A stretch of 64,000 nucleotides of DNA from Pelomyxa schiedti. Lineage: Eukaryota; Evosea; Pelobiontida; Pelomyxidae. Both the position numbers and the translations under genes were made by a program. How positions within the stretch are numbered: the first letter of the stretch is position 1; every line of letters begins with the position of its first letter. The stretch is from contig JAHLWZ010000562.1 of NCBI GenBank assembly GCA_020536535.1, positions 8,498-72,497 on the forward strand, given 5' to 3'. The notes under the pieces are model-generated. The model saw only the letters and a list, made by a program, of their open reading frames with translations. It was not told where the DNA came from and did not search any database. Positions 10,895-25,600 of this stretch are shown here, in pieces.

Positions 10895-13575
10895 ATGTCG
10901 GGATCTTCCGGCGAAGGCGAAATCAACGGCGTGACGATCAAAGTGTGGGAGCACACGCAAAACGAAGGGGCCACGTCCTTCTCTGTGGTTGTCTCTCCAA
11001 ATGGAACATTGGATGTATGAATGTTTTCTCTCTTTTTTTCCCTAAGTTGTTAACTGCGGATTGGGAGCTGCAGGGTTGACTTTTTTTTTTTTTTTTTTTT
11101 GCCAGGACTTAATCAAGGTCGTCTATATTACGCGTAGATATGCTCCTGGTGACAAGGTTGAAGTTTCTTCACTTGAAAACCAAGACCATGACATAACGCC
11201 ACTGCGTAATCGCACTTTGCTCGACTTGGGGTTGCTTTCCCCTCCTGTGGTAGTGATACGGCACACTTCTTGTGATTCCAAGGTACGAAAGTTCCAACCT
11301 AAATTTGTTGCTTTTTTTTAATGAAGTCCTCACCTATATTAAGCCTGCAACAGTGCTCCCAGGGCTGCGTCAATTTGAATCAGATGAAGTTAACATGGTA
11401 AAAGTTACACAGGAGCACCTGGGAGATGTACATAACCTTCAGCAAAGAATTGTAGAGATGGAGCAACAAATGCAAGAAATGCAATCTTCGTTTATCAGGC
11501 AAGAGCAGAACCACCAAAGGGACCTCATTGAGCTCGAAAAACAGCACCAAATAAGTGTTGAGCATTTCAGAGATCAGCACAATAGGGACCTAGACAGAAT
11601 CAGAATTCTACAGGAGCGCAACAAAAAACTACAAGACCTACAAAAAGGTATCACAAGTGGGTAATTTCCGCTTTTTCCGACTCCTACACAGTTGTTGAAC
11701 TCCAACGGGACCGATTTTCTAATAAATTGAATACCCAGGAACACGGTACTGTGACTCGCTGTCACTCTCACCAACACAAATCCTAGGACTAGAGCATGCT
11801 CTATCCCACATTAGTAAGGGGAAGTGGACCTTCAATACTCCACAAACACACAAGCGCAAAGAGGCAACTAAAGTACTAGAAATAGCCCTTCCTGGTAACA
11901 AAGTGTTGCGTCATCATGTCTGCAGACGGTGCCCCCTGGATAAAGTTGTCAGGATGCTAGTTCAACAAGAAACAGGAATAGCAGAAGCAGAGCAAGAAAT
12001 TGTGTTTAATGGGAAGCCGCTTCCCCCTTTACTGAGTATTGATCGCATAGAGAAACCTTTATCATCCAGAGATGAACCAGATCCAACCTCTGTGATAAAA
12101 ACAGCCAGTATAACTCACTCCGACACGTTGATGGTCACTGTAAGGATTCCCAAGCTGAAAGAGCTCAACAACTTCCAATTGCTGGAGATTATAGGACACT
12201 CTGTACATGGGACTGTATTTAAAGGCGTTATCAGACCTGACAACGCAGATGTTGCTGTAAAGAAACTGCACACTATTTCCGGACCGGTTTCCACTATCTT
12301 GTTAGAATTGGAGGTTGCGTTAGCGATCTTTTATCTCTCCGACACCACATCAACACATACATCCTAAACAGACAGCACCAAATCACAGATACACAGACAG
12401 TAGCCCACTTGAGAAACCCAAATATTGTCTATTGCTTGGGTGCATGTACTGGAAGGGACCTGCTAATTGTTTCTGAGTTCATGAAACTTTCCCTAAAACG
12501 TCTCCTGGAAGTTCGACCATGCTCTGGTACTGAATCAGTATGTGTATTATTTGGCATTTCTCTTGGTTTGAAGACTCTCCACAAGTAATTTGGGCCTGTC
12601 CTTCATTTCAAGTCACTCCTTGTAGATTAGGTATTCCCCACCACAACCTCCATAGCGGAAACGTTTTTTTCGACGATGATGGCGTTCCCAAGCTTTGTGA
12701 TTTTGGTACGGCTCCAAAAACATTTCTATCTTACCTCCATACTAGGTGTGTCTCGATATTGCTTACCCTCCCAAAAGGGAGGTGAATCTTCAATTTCATG
12801 TTACTTGTCACCACAGATGAGGGCAAACCTTTTGTCAATCAAAGGTTTTCTCCTCTTAGATTCAACTCTTGTGACTCCAGCCAAGGTGATGTGTGGCAGT
12901 TTGGGATTTTAGCTTGCGAAGTATTCACGAATACTCTGCCCGATACTTCTCCGGTTGTTCCCACGTTTTTGGAGAGCCATCCCTTCCCACAAGGAGAAAC
13001 AGCAGGTGACTCTAGATGACATATTGCTAAGTGGAATAATAAGCTATGCAGAGATAGAAAGGTTGATATCTCTGGTTGGTATGGAGCCTATCATCGAGTG
13101 CCTGGATTTCCGAGAGAAATGTATTACCTCACTCGTTGATAGAGCAACTGCCACCTCACTTGGAATCTTTTCCAGTACAGTAAGCGCTTGTTTAGAAATT
13201 ACCGGTAAATTTCACCTCCACAAACAGCCACCCAAAAACATCATCTCCACTAAATATAACCATAAAAAAAAAAAAGAGAAAGCAAGACCACAAATCTTAG
13301 TTGTAGAGACTATGCTCAAAGCCTGCATCAAACATCTATGTGAGGAACCTAGATCACCACCCCCAATCCCAATCCCATCAACAACTACAACAGCCTCACA
13401 ATCACAAACATGCACAGCTACTACAACAGCAACAACTTCAAATACCACAATCACACAGAACCCACAAGTGTTTATTTCCCGCACCCTAGGAAACCTCCGA
13501 CGATCAGTTCAAGCACAGACATTGTTGGAAGCCAGGAATACCCCGCCCTCCCTTTTTCCTCCCGTTGAGGACTAA
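10895..13575 (+). CDS. Ubiquitin-like / coiled-coil / pseudokinase protein
   Basis: The ATG at 10895 starts an apparent ubiquitin-like fold (VTIKVWEHT, TLDDLIKVV, LLDLGLL, VVVIRHT) split by an intron after 11013. Exon 11330-11650 is a strong coiled coil (EQQMQEMQSSF, QRDLIELEKQHQ). A second ubiquitin-like segment at about 11900-12140 includes EQEIVFNGKPLPP. A protein kinase-like domain follows: the glycine loop reads IIGHSVHGTVF, the VAVKK lysine is present, and the catalytic loop after removing a 46-bp intron reads GIPHHNLHSGNV where active kinases have HRDL..N, so the catalytic Asp is Asn. DFG is intact in LCDFGTA. The domain resembles the tyrosine-kinase-like group. The Asp-to-Asn change and degenerate glycine loop suggest a pseudokinase that may bind ATP but not transfer phosphate. 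A Thr-rich tail ends at TAA 13573-13575. Confidence 0.75.
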
Positions 13576-13851
13576 AATTCTCAAACTCCCCATCTCCGAC
13601 GGCGTTGATCTGTTTCCGTGATTTCCGTGATTTGGAAGATAGATGGCAACGAACTTCTTTGCTATTGAGCTCAATCATCTGTTGTTGGCCGACGTGTTGC
13701 AGACATTGAACAAAGCTGAGATCAACCCCATTTTTTGCTTGTAGATCTCGGGTGCAACTGTTTTTGCATTAATCGCCTGCTCGTTTTTACAGTTTAATTG
13801 GAGATTCAATTGAAGGAGAAAACAAACAAAAAACAAAACAAACAATCGGCG
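13576..13851. other. Intergenic spacer
   Basis: No coding signal is seen in this 276-bp interval between two rightward genes. An A/C-rich stretch (AAACAAACAAAAAAC) just before the next ATG looks like a 5' leader. Confidence 0.4.
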
Positions 13852-16458
13852 ATGAGTCTCGATAGTGTCGCGACGTCCGTACCCCCAAGTGAGAAAACAC
13901 AAACAAATCGTTACTGTTGCTGTTGTGGATCTCGTCTTTATCGATAAAGCGATAAGGGAGATGGGAGGGGGAGATTTGCCGAATAAGTATTCGGGTGTTG
14001 TGTGCCATACTCACTCACCCTCCCCCTTTTTTTTCCCCCTCCCCTCTCAGAGTCATATACTCCTAGCGAGTTTGTGGCGCAATTTTCTGAGAAGTCGTGG
14101 GCCGACGCCGACGACGATGAGCTTGGTGAGTGCTTTAGCTGACTTGCTTTTTTCCTTCTTTTGAATTTTGGTGACACTCCAAAAAAGACTCGGTACCACC
14201 TGAATGGTTGGCTTCTGAAGGAGCTTCCTCATTCGCCGATTTATCGGAGGCAATAAATTCCGCATCGCCACCTCACGAAAGTGCCAGTGAAGTAACAGTC
14301 ACGCACAGTGAGTTCAACACAACGCACAATGTGTCCGTTGCTGCAACAACATCCACTGTCATTTCACCCTCTGGTGCAAGAACCATTAGTATAACGTATG
14401 ACATTTACATCTGGGGTTGAACTCACCTTCGACTCAGAATCAACAAACGTGTTCAAGGTGTATATGTAAGTGGAATGTCCGGGGCACTTACTGAATCTGA
14501 AGTTCGGGACCGATTCATGAGCATAGCCGAGGTTGCCATTCTCCATTTATGAAATACTTACCACTATCAGGGAATAAAAATTTCCCTGCACAACTCTGGT
14601 CGGTACCTTGTGGAGTGCCCTGATGGCACCGCAGTCGAGAATGCCTTGAAGTGCAATGGAGAAGTATGTTGATGCTAACCGTAATTAAATGGTGACGTCT
14701 TTAAGGCCTGTGGCTCCCAAATACTCAGAGTGGAACGTGTTGCAGGTTTTTCTTAGATATACCTTTGTTTATGCTTTCTAATTGTTATTTACTAGCCGCT
14801 CCACAGAACAGGACACCGCAAAGAGCACCTCAGCCTTTCAGTATCTATTGCCTCGTCAACCATTAATTTGTTTTTTACCATTTTTCAGGCCCTCCTGTTC
14901 AATTTTCAACAACACCAAAAACTCCACCTCGTGTATCCAGTCCAAACAATAGCATGGCTAGTGGGGCAATCCCCTACGGACTTCAGCGTCCAACATCCCC
15001 TTTTTCATCTGGCAATAACAACCCGTATCAACAAACATATTCTCCAACTTCTCCATACCAACAACGTTCCACCTCTCCAATGCTACAGCAGCACCAACAT
15101 TTCGGAGGCGTACAACGAACTCCTTCTCCATCTAAATCGTATCCTCGCTCCTCTTCCCCACAAATCTTCTCACCACAATTTAATCAAGCACGCACACAGC
15201 ATGGTGGGCCTCACACACCTCCACGGGTTGCTTCACCTATCTTCCGTCCCCAACAAACTATTTCCCCTCCAACAACAGACGAACCTCCGTCACCTACATG
15301 CTCTCCACCAAATACTTCACCATCACCAACGAATAGCGTGCTCACTGGTGCCGGTCCAGTGGATCGTTCATCTTCCCCAATGAAGAAATTGGTCATAGCC
15401 CCAAGAACTAACCCTGCTCCAGTTGGGGGAATGGCAGAACGTACACTCAAACCAGGACAGAGAGACATCTATGGTGGTGCCAAGTAAGTAGTCCAATAAA
15501 AGATTCTTTCTGCTTAACTCTTACAGGCCTCGTGAAGAAAACCGAGACAAACCTGTGGCACAGGATAGTAAGCGTTTTGTTTGGCCAAGCAGATGGGACT
15601 AACATTTAAACAAACACAAGCTGCCCAATTACCAGCCCAACCAAGTAGTACACCAGAGTCAGAACCTAAAGAAGAGACCGCAGCTCCTACAGAAAGCCAC
15701 CAATTAGATACCACACAACCAGACTTAAAAACGGAAATAAAAATGTTTGTAAATAGTGACCTCTGTCAATACTAATAAGGCCAGTATACAGGATTCTCCG
15801 CAGGTGGAAGTGACTGTAGATATGATCAATGAATGCCACCAAGAAGTTAAACTTCCCACCCCTGTCACAACCACCACCACATTGCCCAGCACATCTCCCT
15901 CATCCCCATCTGTGACCATAGTCAAGAGAATACCTACAGTTGTCATTCACCATAGCCTGTCTCCGCCAGTGGCGGAACCACCCACCACAACCGGACCAAG
16001 TGCACAATCTGTTTGCACACCACAACAATCAAACACACCGGCCACCACACCACCTCTCGCCACACCTCCAGACACCACACAACAAGCAACAACTCCCCCA
16101 ACTCCGGCACCAGACCAACTCCAGGCCTCACCCAGCATGGGGCCGCAATCTGTCACTGACCAGGCTCAAGCTCATTCTGCTCAGCCAAAGCAGAAACAGC
16201 AACAGCAGCAGCAGTCACAGAAAAGGTTCTCCCCCACTCCCAATCACTTTTCAGCACACCAATCATTTCCATAGCACCCCAAAGAAGAACAAATCCAAGA
16301 AGCCTGCTGCCGCAAAGGGAAAACCTGCAAGGCACCAGGAGCAGAAGGTAAACTTTCAAAGTGCCTACTTCATAATGTGTTCTCATTTTTGTTATCAGGC
16401 TGGGGCTGGTGCTGTGAAAAATCCGTATGAACTTCTTGAGTTGGACTCGAATTCATGA
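13852..16458 (+). CDS. eIF4B-like translation initiation factor (RRM protein)
   Basis: From ATG 13852 the first exons give an acidic, Trp-containing segment (EKSWADADDDELDSVPPEWL) like the WAD motif of eIF4B N-termini. An RRM-like domain follows at about 14440-14750: RNP2-like VYVSGMSGALTESEV and RNP1-like SGRYLVECPDG. A long Ser/Pro/Gln linker ends in RDIYGGAKPREE, matching the SIFGGAKP signature of eIF4B, which is the main reason for the call. The distal half is Thr/Pro/Gln-rich with a Lys-rich patch (PKKNKSKKPAAAKGKPA), ending NPYELLELDSNS at TGA 16456-16458. eIF4B stimulates the eIF4A helicase and binds RNA. The aromatic residues of RNP1 are weakly conserved, so RNA-binding strength is uncertain. 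Many introns are under 60 bp; the one inside the GGAK codons is clear from frame. Confidence 0.7.
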
Positions 16459-16649
16459 AATGGATCGTAAAGAATGCCGTCCTCCTTTTCTTTAATAATT
16501 ATTGTCGTCTATTTGAAAAATGGTCAAGGTCTTCGTTTGCCTTGCAAGGCAATTGGTGACTGAACCTCAGGGTTATTAATTTTCCGATGTCTGATTTTTG
16601 ATTGTTTTGATTGTTTCGCCGTAATTACACCCGAAGTGGCCACACACGA

Positions 16650-19600
16650 ATGTCTAGATCCGCAGCGGCGAGGGACACAAAGACGGCTAATAGTAGTGCT
16701 ATCAGCACTCCCGCTTCATCGCAGTTGCAGTTGGTTTGTTTTTTTTTTTTTCCCTCTTGATATTACCGTCGCGGTTTAATACACATGTAGAATGAGCCGC
16801 CGCCGCTGCCGTGCTCCATTTGCAAGATTGCTCCTTGTAGGGTACCTATGGAATGCCCCAGTTGTAAAGAGGTCGCTTGCAGGTAAATCCCCACTGCAAA
16901 TTTCATGCGGTGCCATTGGCGTTTATTCATTTTGCCAAGGGAGTGTTTTGAAAAAGCGAGCGGTGCTCTGGGGTGCCCTTTGTGTCATAAACATTTTGAT
17001 ATCACGCAACTCAAAGATAAAATGCCACCTAACTGGCAAGAAGCGTTTGATTCAACATCGCGAAAGACCTACTATATCAATATGACAACCATGGCACTTC
17101 AGTGGGAAAGACCTAAATACAGTACGAGAACAACATGCATGTTGAGCATTCAATTAGCTCACAAATCAGTTCAGGTTCTTCACCTGTAACTGAAGCCACT
17201 AGACAAGCACTAAGTGACACAAGCAGTGATCTACCTGCACTAACGCCATTTACATTTGGGCCTCACCAAACGATTATTACAAGAATCAGGGAAATTCTGC
17301 AACAATATCCGGCAGACCACCAAATATTATTTGTATGTTTAATCCAAAACCCCAATATTCTTCAGATGAACTAACCTCTGCAAGGAATTACTGCAGAACG
17401 CTGATGATGCAGGTGCAACTGTTGTCAAAGTACTTCTAGATTTACGGTGTCACAGTGGTAATATTCCATTTTAGTTTGTTATTTTCTTATTGTTACCAAA
17501 TATCAGACATCCCCGGCAAAGTGGAAGAGCTCAGCGGTTTGAAGAACCCTGGTGTTGTCGTTTTCAATGATTCCATGTTTACACAAGATGACTTTGAAGG
17601 GATACAAAGGATCGGGGAGGGCTCAAAATCAGATAAACCACAAAATATTGGACAGTTTGGAATTGGGTTTAACAGCATGTACCATCTTACTGATACACCG
17701 TACCTCCTGTCTTCCCAATATGTGGCTGTGCTTGATCCAATGCGGAAGTATTGCAAATCTTACAGTCAGCTTCCTGGAGCACAGTTTCTTCTTACTGATT
17801 TTGTGAGAGAGGAACAGATCATGCTTGATTTACTAAGACCCTTTTGTCCTTCACACTTCAACTTGAATTTGTCATCAGGATTATGCAGAGGCACCGTCTT
17901 CAAACTTCCTTTACGCACTGACCTTGAAGGTGTAAGTAAAGAGGTGTTCTCAGTTGACAAAGTCAAGTCATTCTTGCATGGTTTCATCGATGCTGCCCCA
18001 CAGGTCCTTCTGTTTCTGAGGAATGTGCTTCGTATTGACATTGAATTGTGGGAAGAGGGTAACACTGAACCAAATGGCATTGCAACTATATCAAGAACCA
18101 GCCAACCTCTTTCCACATCGGAGTCCACACTTGTCGCTGTGACATCCTGTAACACTGGGTCAACAAAAGAGAGGCACTACCTTTTGAGTGAGAAAACAAT
18201 CAGTGAGCCCTCCATTGCACAGCTGGTGTCGCGGCTCAAAGAGGTGAGTCCTACGGGGAAAGTAAAGGCCACTGCATTTGGGGGGGTTGCTGTAGGTCTA
18301 CCCTCTGAGGATTTGCAGGGAGGTGTGAGCTGTTTCCTACCACTTGAAAGATGCAGAGGAACATTTAAATTCATTGTAAATGGGGCATTTGAACTTTCAT
18401 CCTGCCGCCGTGATCTACTAAGAGAACCTGGACCTCGAGCGGACTGGAACATGCTAATTCTAAAGAATGTTGTAGCGCCTCTGGTACCAATTCTTTTGTC
18501 TGAAGTTACCCAACACTGGCCTGAAGATGTTCCATTCACATACCTTTGGAACTATTTCCCAAGCTTGTCAATTGCCGGGGATCAATGGCTGGAGTTCATC
18601 AAAGCCGTTTACGGCTGTATTATAAACGCTAAGGCTTTCTTTCCTGTACCTTCTGGGCCCAATACATGGGTTTCTCTATCTGAGGCAATATTGTTCTCCC
18701 CTGTGAAGGAGCAGGAACTTGGTACCATACGATCCCAGATTGTACACAAAGCACTTGGTGGAAGAGCTGTCACAGTACCCACTCATGTGTGGTCCATATT
18801 ATCTTCTCTCAAAGAATTCCCATCATTAGTGAACACTCTTTGCGGCAGTACCCTCTGTACTGCTTTGAAACGTTCCAAATTCATGCCCAGTAAAGAAGAA
18901 GCATCTGTACTGCTTGAGATATGCATTGAGACCAGTAACCTGGCCGAACTTGCGGACTTGCCACTTATACCACTCCTTGATGGCACAATTGTCAAGTTTG
19001 ATTTTAGCAGGCAAAAGAATAAAGAACAACACATACTCTGTAGTTCAGACCTCCAGCAGGATCTCCTGAGCTCGCTCAATCCCCGCCTCGTTGTGGACAC
19101 CAATTCGTTGCCGAAAAGAGTTGTTGATGCGTTTTATCTTCGATGTGGAGTCCTACATTTCACACCCTTCTCGATAGCAGTTCTTTATGATGTAATGAGT
19201 ACTCACTTAGCAGGTGTGAGAGCACTTCAACCCAGTGTTCCAAGTTTCCCAAATGGTTGGCTCGAAAAGTTCTGGCAACTTCCTTGTGAGCTGTGGAAGA
19301 TATTCTATGACTTCAACCTCGTTCCAATAGTTGGAGGCAAATTTTGCAAGCCCTCTCTGCAGCCTCTGCAGCTTCTTGTTGGCCAAGTGGAAGACATGGA
19401 TAAACTACTCGTTGTTGCACAGGTCCTTGAGAACTACGGTGTCTTCTTAGCAGACCTCCAGGGCCAACTCCCAGTCGTGGGGAAGCACCTCACTCCGTTC
19501 TCATGCAAGTCCCTGGCCAAAACACTACTGCCACTTAAAGGTCTATTGCAAATGGCACCCGCACAACACCTCAAAGTGTTAGCCAAGTTCTTTGAAGAAA

Positions 19601-22600
19601 TTGTATCAAACAGCAACATAAACGACTACGAGACCCAGCAAGCAATTCGCGCGCTTCCCATATTCAAACTATGTTCTGGAGAGTACTGTCCCCTTCTCAA
19701 TACTTCTAAGTTCAAACTTGGACCACTTGGGGTGGACCCGTGCCTGCTTTCTTGTGATTTTGTTTGTGAAGAAGAGTCAGGCCAGTTGGCGGAGAAGCTT
19801 AAGATTCCCAGGATGAGTCTCACTACATTTTACATGTCTGTGGTGTTCCCCAGTCTCTCTACTATGGACAAGTCACTAAGAGAGAAGACAGCACTACACA
19901 TCCTCACTGTTGATTTCTTTTGTTTCTGGGGAAAAGAAGCGGTTCTTGGAAAAACTAGGTGGATCACGGCTGACAATGAGAAACCTGAGTGCCCTTGTTC
20001 TCTTGCCTGCAGGTCTACAACAAACCTTCAACTGGTACCAGCAGGAAGTGGTTGCTACCCATCTGAAATATTCTGTGAGCCGCAGTTCATCAAGCTACTC
20101 CAACAATGTGGAATGTCAGAATGCCTACCACCACAGGCACTCACCAAGGCCTTGTACAACAAATGCAGCACTAAGTCCATGACTCAGGAATTCTCGGAGG
20201 CACTGGTGCACTACATAGAGATAAATCCAAAAACTTTAGCTGATTCTGGCCTTTTGAAGGCACTCAATAGTTGTGCCTGGGTACCATGCAAGGCTCCAGC
20301 CCCAAATACACCCTGGCGCTATCGTACCTCAAGTCCCAACACGTTCGCAGTGCCTTCTGCTGTTGTCATCCAGTCAGATGAAGACTTAGCATTCACTATG
20401 CATCCAATATCTGGATTTTCATCTCTCCCACATTTACCCTCCGTCCCATTCAAGCAGTTAACTGTTGACGAAATTACACAGAACCTAGTTAACGTTGCCA
20501 AACAATTCAATGCCATGTCTTCCAAGCAAAAACAAGAGCACGCTGAAGATGCTCAAAGACTGGCAATTGTTTGCCTTCATTCGCTGCAAAATGCCGATAA
20601 CCACCTCTTGCCTAAAATCGCTCTTTATAACCACCATCCACTCATATGGGCTGGACACCGTTTTGTGGAGATATCAAAAGTGGAAATAGAGAACACTTCT
20701 GATCTGAAATTGGAACCATTCCTTTTCACACTTCCAGAGGCCCTTTTAAAGTATCAATACATTGTGCAGCAGCTTGGTGTGAGGGAGACCTTTACACTGG
20801 TGGATCTAATTGAACTTGTCAACAGCTTCGGCACTAAATTTCCCCGTAATGCACTCCCTGCTGACGAGTTGCGTACCACAAAATTTATCCTCCATCATAT
20901 TGCCTCCTTGGGGATTGAATATGCAGCTGGGAGCACCAAACTGAAGTTCATGCTTACCACAGAGTCCAAACTAGAACCCTTGGAAACGGTTGTGTATGAC
21001 GACTTGGGACAGCCGGCACTCGCTGGACCACTTCAGAAAAAGTTGATTGACACTTGCTTCTCTGGCGCCACTGCAGATGTTTTTGGTGTAACGAAGCTTG
21101 GCCTGATCCTGCAAGGTTCCATTTCTACAGGGCTCTCTTTTGGGCAACATGTTGACGTTGTTAATGCAATACAACACACCCTGCGAGACACCACCTGCGG
21201 GCCACGTGTTTTTTACGAAATTCTCCAAAATGCAGATGACGCTGGTGCTGACACCGTTAGTATCCTCTTGGATTGTACTTCATACAGCTGTGACAAGTTG
21301 CTGTCAGAAAAAATGAATATTTCCCAAGGGCCGTCAATTATGGTGTTCAACAATGCCGAATTCAAGAAGTCAGACTGGGAGGCAATTCAGCGTGTGGCAT
21401 CTGCCTCAAAAGAGAGCCAGTTTGGCAAGACTGGACGGTATGGTGTTGGCTTTCTGTCATGCTTCCACATTACGGACCTTCCATCCATCCTATCGGGTAA
21501 CACTCTGGCATTTTTTGATCCCCTCTGCACCCATGTGCCCTTTGCCTCTCCCCTTGCTCCTGGTCGATTATATGTGTTAGAGGGGGCTCAAGGTGAACGA
21601 CTCAAACAAACATTTACGTCTCAGTTTGAGCCTTACAAGGTACGGCACCCCACTCACTCGTCAGTTCGCTTCGGTCTCATTTGCTCCGTTTTAGGTGTTT
21701 GGATGGGATCCCAGGAGCCGCTTCCAGGGCACGGTATTACGCCTACCATTGCGTCAGAGAGACGTGGAAGAACAACAACATGTTGGTCTCTCTGGACAAC
21801 ATGTTGTCAGGACATTCTTGGACAGTATGGCATTCTCAAAACTCAATTCCGTTGTTTGAAACTGTTATAGGCAACGAGATTAAAGATTACTTCACTCAAT
21901 TTGAGCTTGCAATGCCTACTACTCTGCCGTTCCTGAAGCATGTGAGATTCATCAAGATTGGGGTAAGGGAACGCGATGGGACCTGTACCTTCCAGTCGCA
22001 GCGGTGCATTGACAACCAACCAAAGCTACGGGCCGACTTGCAAAAATTTGTGACCTCAGGGCAGTTCCAGAATGGGGGCACCAAAAAATGTGTGAGGGTG
22101 GTTGAAATTATAATGCAGGAGGGATCCGCACTGCCAGTAAAAAGCACATGGGTTGTGGCAGAAGCTGTCATTGTTGATAACAGGACACAAGGTGAGCTCC
22201 AGAAAAACAAGGCAAAGGGGATTGCATCCATAGCACCATGGATAGGGGTTGCAGCGCCTGTAACAGTTGTACCCCCCATCACAAGTACTGTTTTTTTTTG
22301 CGCTTTTCGACATACTTATTCATACTTACTTCCTATTTCCCAGAGGCACTTAAGCATTTCGTCCCTTACAGTGGCCCAGGAACCCTGAATTGCTTCCTGC
22401 CTCTACCAGAACTCAGTGGCCTACCTGTGGCTATAAACGCCATCTTTGAACTCTCGACGGGACGGGAGTTGACTTCCTCTGTCGCACAAAGTCTATGGAA
22501 TCAAATACTCTTCTCTTTGATTTCGGAGGTGTACTGTCAACTTGTTGTATGGCTCAGGGACCACGTCCATCCATCGCATCCTGAGGCACTCTACTCGGTG

Positions 22601-25600
22601 ATCCCTACTAGCTGCGACCCGTTTGGTATTGCTAAAGCACTTTGGGATGCTCTGCAAAATGAGAAAGTTATCCACAGCTTTGTGACAAAAACATGGAATC
22701 TACCCACTGTAGCGTGCAATATCAACCAGTACCCCCTGCAACCTGCTCCCCCTTCAGTTCTCAATTTTCTAGAGAGGTGTCACGTTCCCCTTGCCAAAGC
22801 TCCCGATTCAATTGTAGTTCGCTTGCGAATCAAGGAGGTCAACCCTGAGTTTGTTGCGGAGTTCTTGCAGCAGCACAAGTTTCCACCCAAGGATTTGACG
22901 ACTGAGACCTGCACGATGCTCCATGACGCCTTGGGCTACTGTCTTAAGATCCTTCAACCAAATTTCCCTATAATCACATCTGGGGCGATATCCAAGTTGG
23001 GACCCTCTGCTGATCTCGTGTTCTTTTCAAATGATCCGAATGTTGTGGAGGTGATCAGCAAAAGTGCTGTGGCGCACATCATTGATAACGAATCCAGCCA
23101 AATCCTTTCTTTGCAAGCATTACCAAAAGGACTTGGACTCAAGGGGCCTTTGACCAGCACGTGGGTCCTACACAATCTATTGGTATTTCAGTGCGCACAA
23201 ATTCTTTTTTGTGGACTTACACCACCTCTTCCAGAATTGTAAAGCACCAGCAGAGGGAAAGAAGGTGTGGAATCGAGAGTTACAACCTCTTACGTGGTTC
23301 AGCAAATTGTACTCTGTTCTAGACAATTTGCTGTGCAGAAACTTGTCGGCATGTACAGATGCCATTCTTCCTGCCAGTGATGGGTACGTGTATTCCCCAC
23401 AAAGAGCACAAGAAGTCACGGAACGACCAAACTTCGAGAAGGTGGTGGCAGCTTTCACACTTTTTTTTTTTTTACATTGTTAACTTGACTACATAGGGTC
23501 CTCTGAATGGGGTTTTGGATTCCTTGTGTTTTCCTATTGTTGCGGTTGACAACGAAACCGATCTTCACTTTCTTAGAGCCTGCTCACAGTTGCTGCAACC
23601 GTTTACAATCGATACATTTATCAATGCGCTGGCAACAAACAAAAGCCTTCACTGGGATAGTCTTTCCCAGGACCAGGCTGAATACTTGCTTCATTTCTTC
23701 GAATCGAATTTGCCCCTGCACAAAAAACCGTTGCTTCAGAAGCTGGCCTTACTGCCACTCTTTTACTCACCATCAAAACAATGTTCATGCATTCAACCCA
23801 ATTCTTGGGTTATACCCCACGAATTCCCCTGCAGTTTATACCCCTTTTGCCCCATCTCAGACAATACAGTCACAGTACTTCAACCAAAGATGGTGAGCCT
23901 CGACTTTATGCTTTCTTTGGGCTTTCAGAGAACCAACTGGACTGCGTTATTTCAATCTCTTAGCGAAGGTCTTCGCTCTCTCGGACAGCCTTGGCCAATT
24001 GAACTGCTGACTGACTGGCAAAATCTAGTTTTCGAGCAGTTTTTCTGCATTCCTTTTGATAATGTCAAAACAACAGCCGCTGTTATAGCCACCGTTCCAT
24101 TTCTGTGGTCTGATGCAAATACTTTAAGAGCTCCAGCTGAATTGTTTTCTCCAGACAACGAATTACTTGAGTTGGCATTCAAGGGGTCAGATTATCTGCC
24201 GCACATGAGTTCCTATACGAAGTGGAAGCCGATTCTGAATCAACTACCTCTCTTGCAATTCACTGTAAACACTTCAGGGGTTGTGGTGAAGGCAGTACTT
24301 AGTCAGAGAGAAACTGCTGTTTCGAAACTCCGTGGCTGTCTCTTGTTAATGAAGGAGCTTTATGAAAATTGGGAGGGACTCTACGATGCCCTCAAAGGAT
24401 CACCAATCGTGCCCTGTGAGTTTCGATTACCAACAAGTCTTAGTGGGAACTTAAAGCCACTGTTGTCCTCCTCTAAGCAAACGGGAGTGATTTATCTGTG
24501 CCCGGAGCAGTGCATTGACTCCAACAGGTGCTGCTGGACACAGGTACCTGGAATTATCCAGGATAAAGCCGAGGAAGACCATGCTCTCACAAAGTTCCCC
24601 AAGTGTCAAGTGAGGACCATGCTTGCGCATGCATCAGCTTTATCTCAATTTGCACTCATTGATGGTCATGACGAAGACACTCTCATAACGGTCAGCAATG
24701 AGCTACTTCTGGTGGCTGAACAACTGAACATGGAAAAAGAAGTGCTTGACGATCAACAATGTTGTTGGTCTGTTGCTCTACGCGTACGGAACAATTTCAA
24801 ACCATGTGCACACATCTTCTTGGAATTGAAAGACGAAATCGAAACCCACATGTACTGTGTTCCTGATGAATTTAAACACTGCAAGCACTTTTTGAAACTC
24901 AGTGGTGTACGCCCGCTTCCTTCAATTGACGAAGTGTCGAGGGCACTTGGTACGTACGGAGGCTCAACAAAGTTCAACGCAAACGACAAGAAACGGATTT
25001 GTCAGCTTTTGTCTCTCTACCTGCAGCTGTTGGGGGATGATCATCACCCTGATGGGGAGGTCCTTGTACCAGCCAACGAGTGGAGTTGCATGATGAGAGC
25101 TTCTGAGACAGTATACTTTGACAAAGAGCATTGGAAAATGGTAATTAAGCAGGACCTGGTCCCGTCTTGCAGCTTGAATATGGGGAAAGATCTGGGGTCA
25201 AGGCCGATCAGTCAATCAGTGCAGGAAGAGCCAGAACCAGTTGGCCCATTCTTCGAAGCAACTGAATTGCGTAACACAATAACATCAATGGAGTTCAAAA
25301 AAGCTCTCTGTGCGATATTGGATGTCCGGCGCGATTCGAAACACACTGGTGATAAACAGGAAGAGAAGCAACGCACAGCAGATAAATTGCAAGAGATGGC
25401 AAATTGGAGCTATCTGTGGGTTGACAGTCTCAGCACGAAGTATTTCTTCAAGGGGACTGATGTTACCGTCGCCCCATCTCATGGGGATGCTCCACTGCCC
25501 TCCCCTTGTGTGTTTGATCCCGTGCAGAAGAAAATTATCGCAACCGGTGAACCCATGTGCACCACTATTGTGGCAAAAGAAATTGTGAACTTCCTACAGT

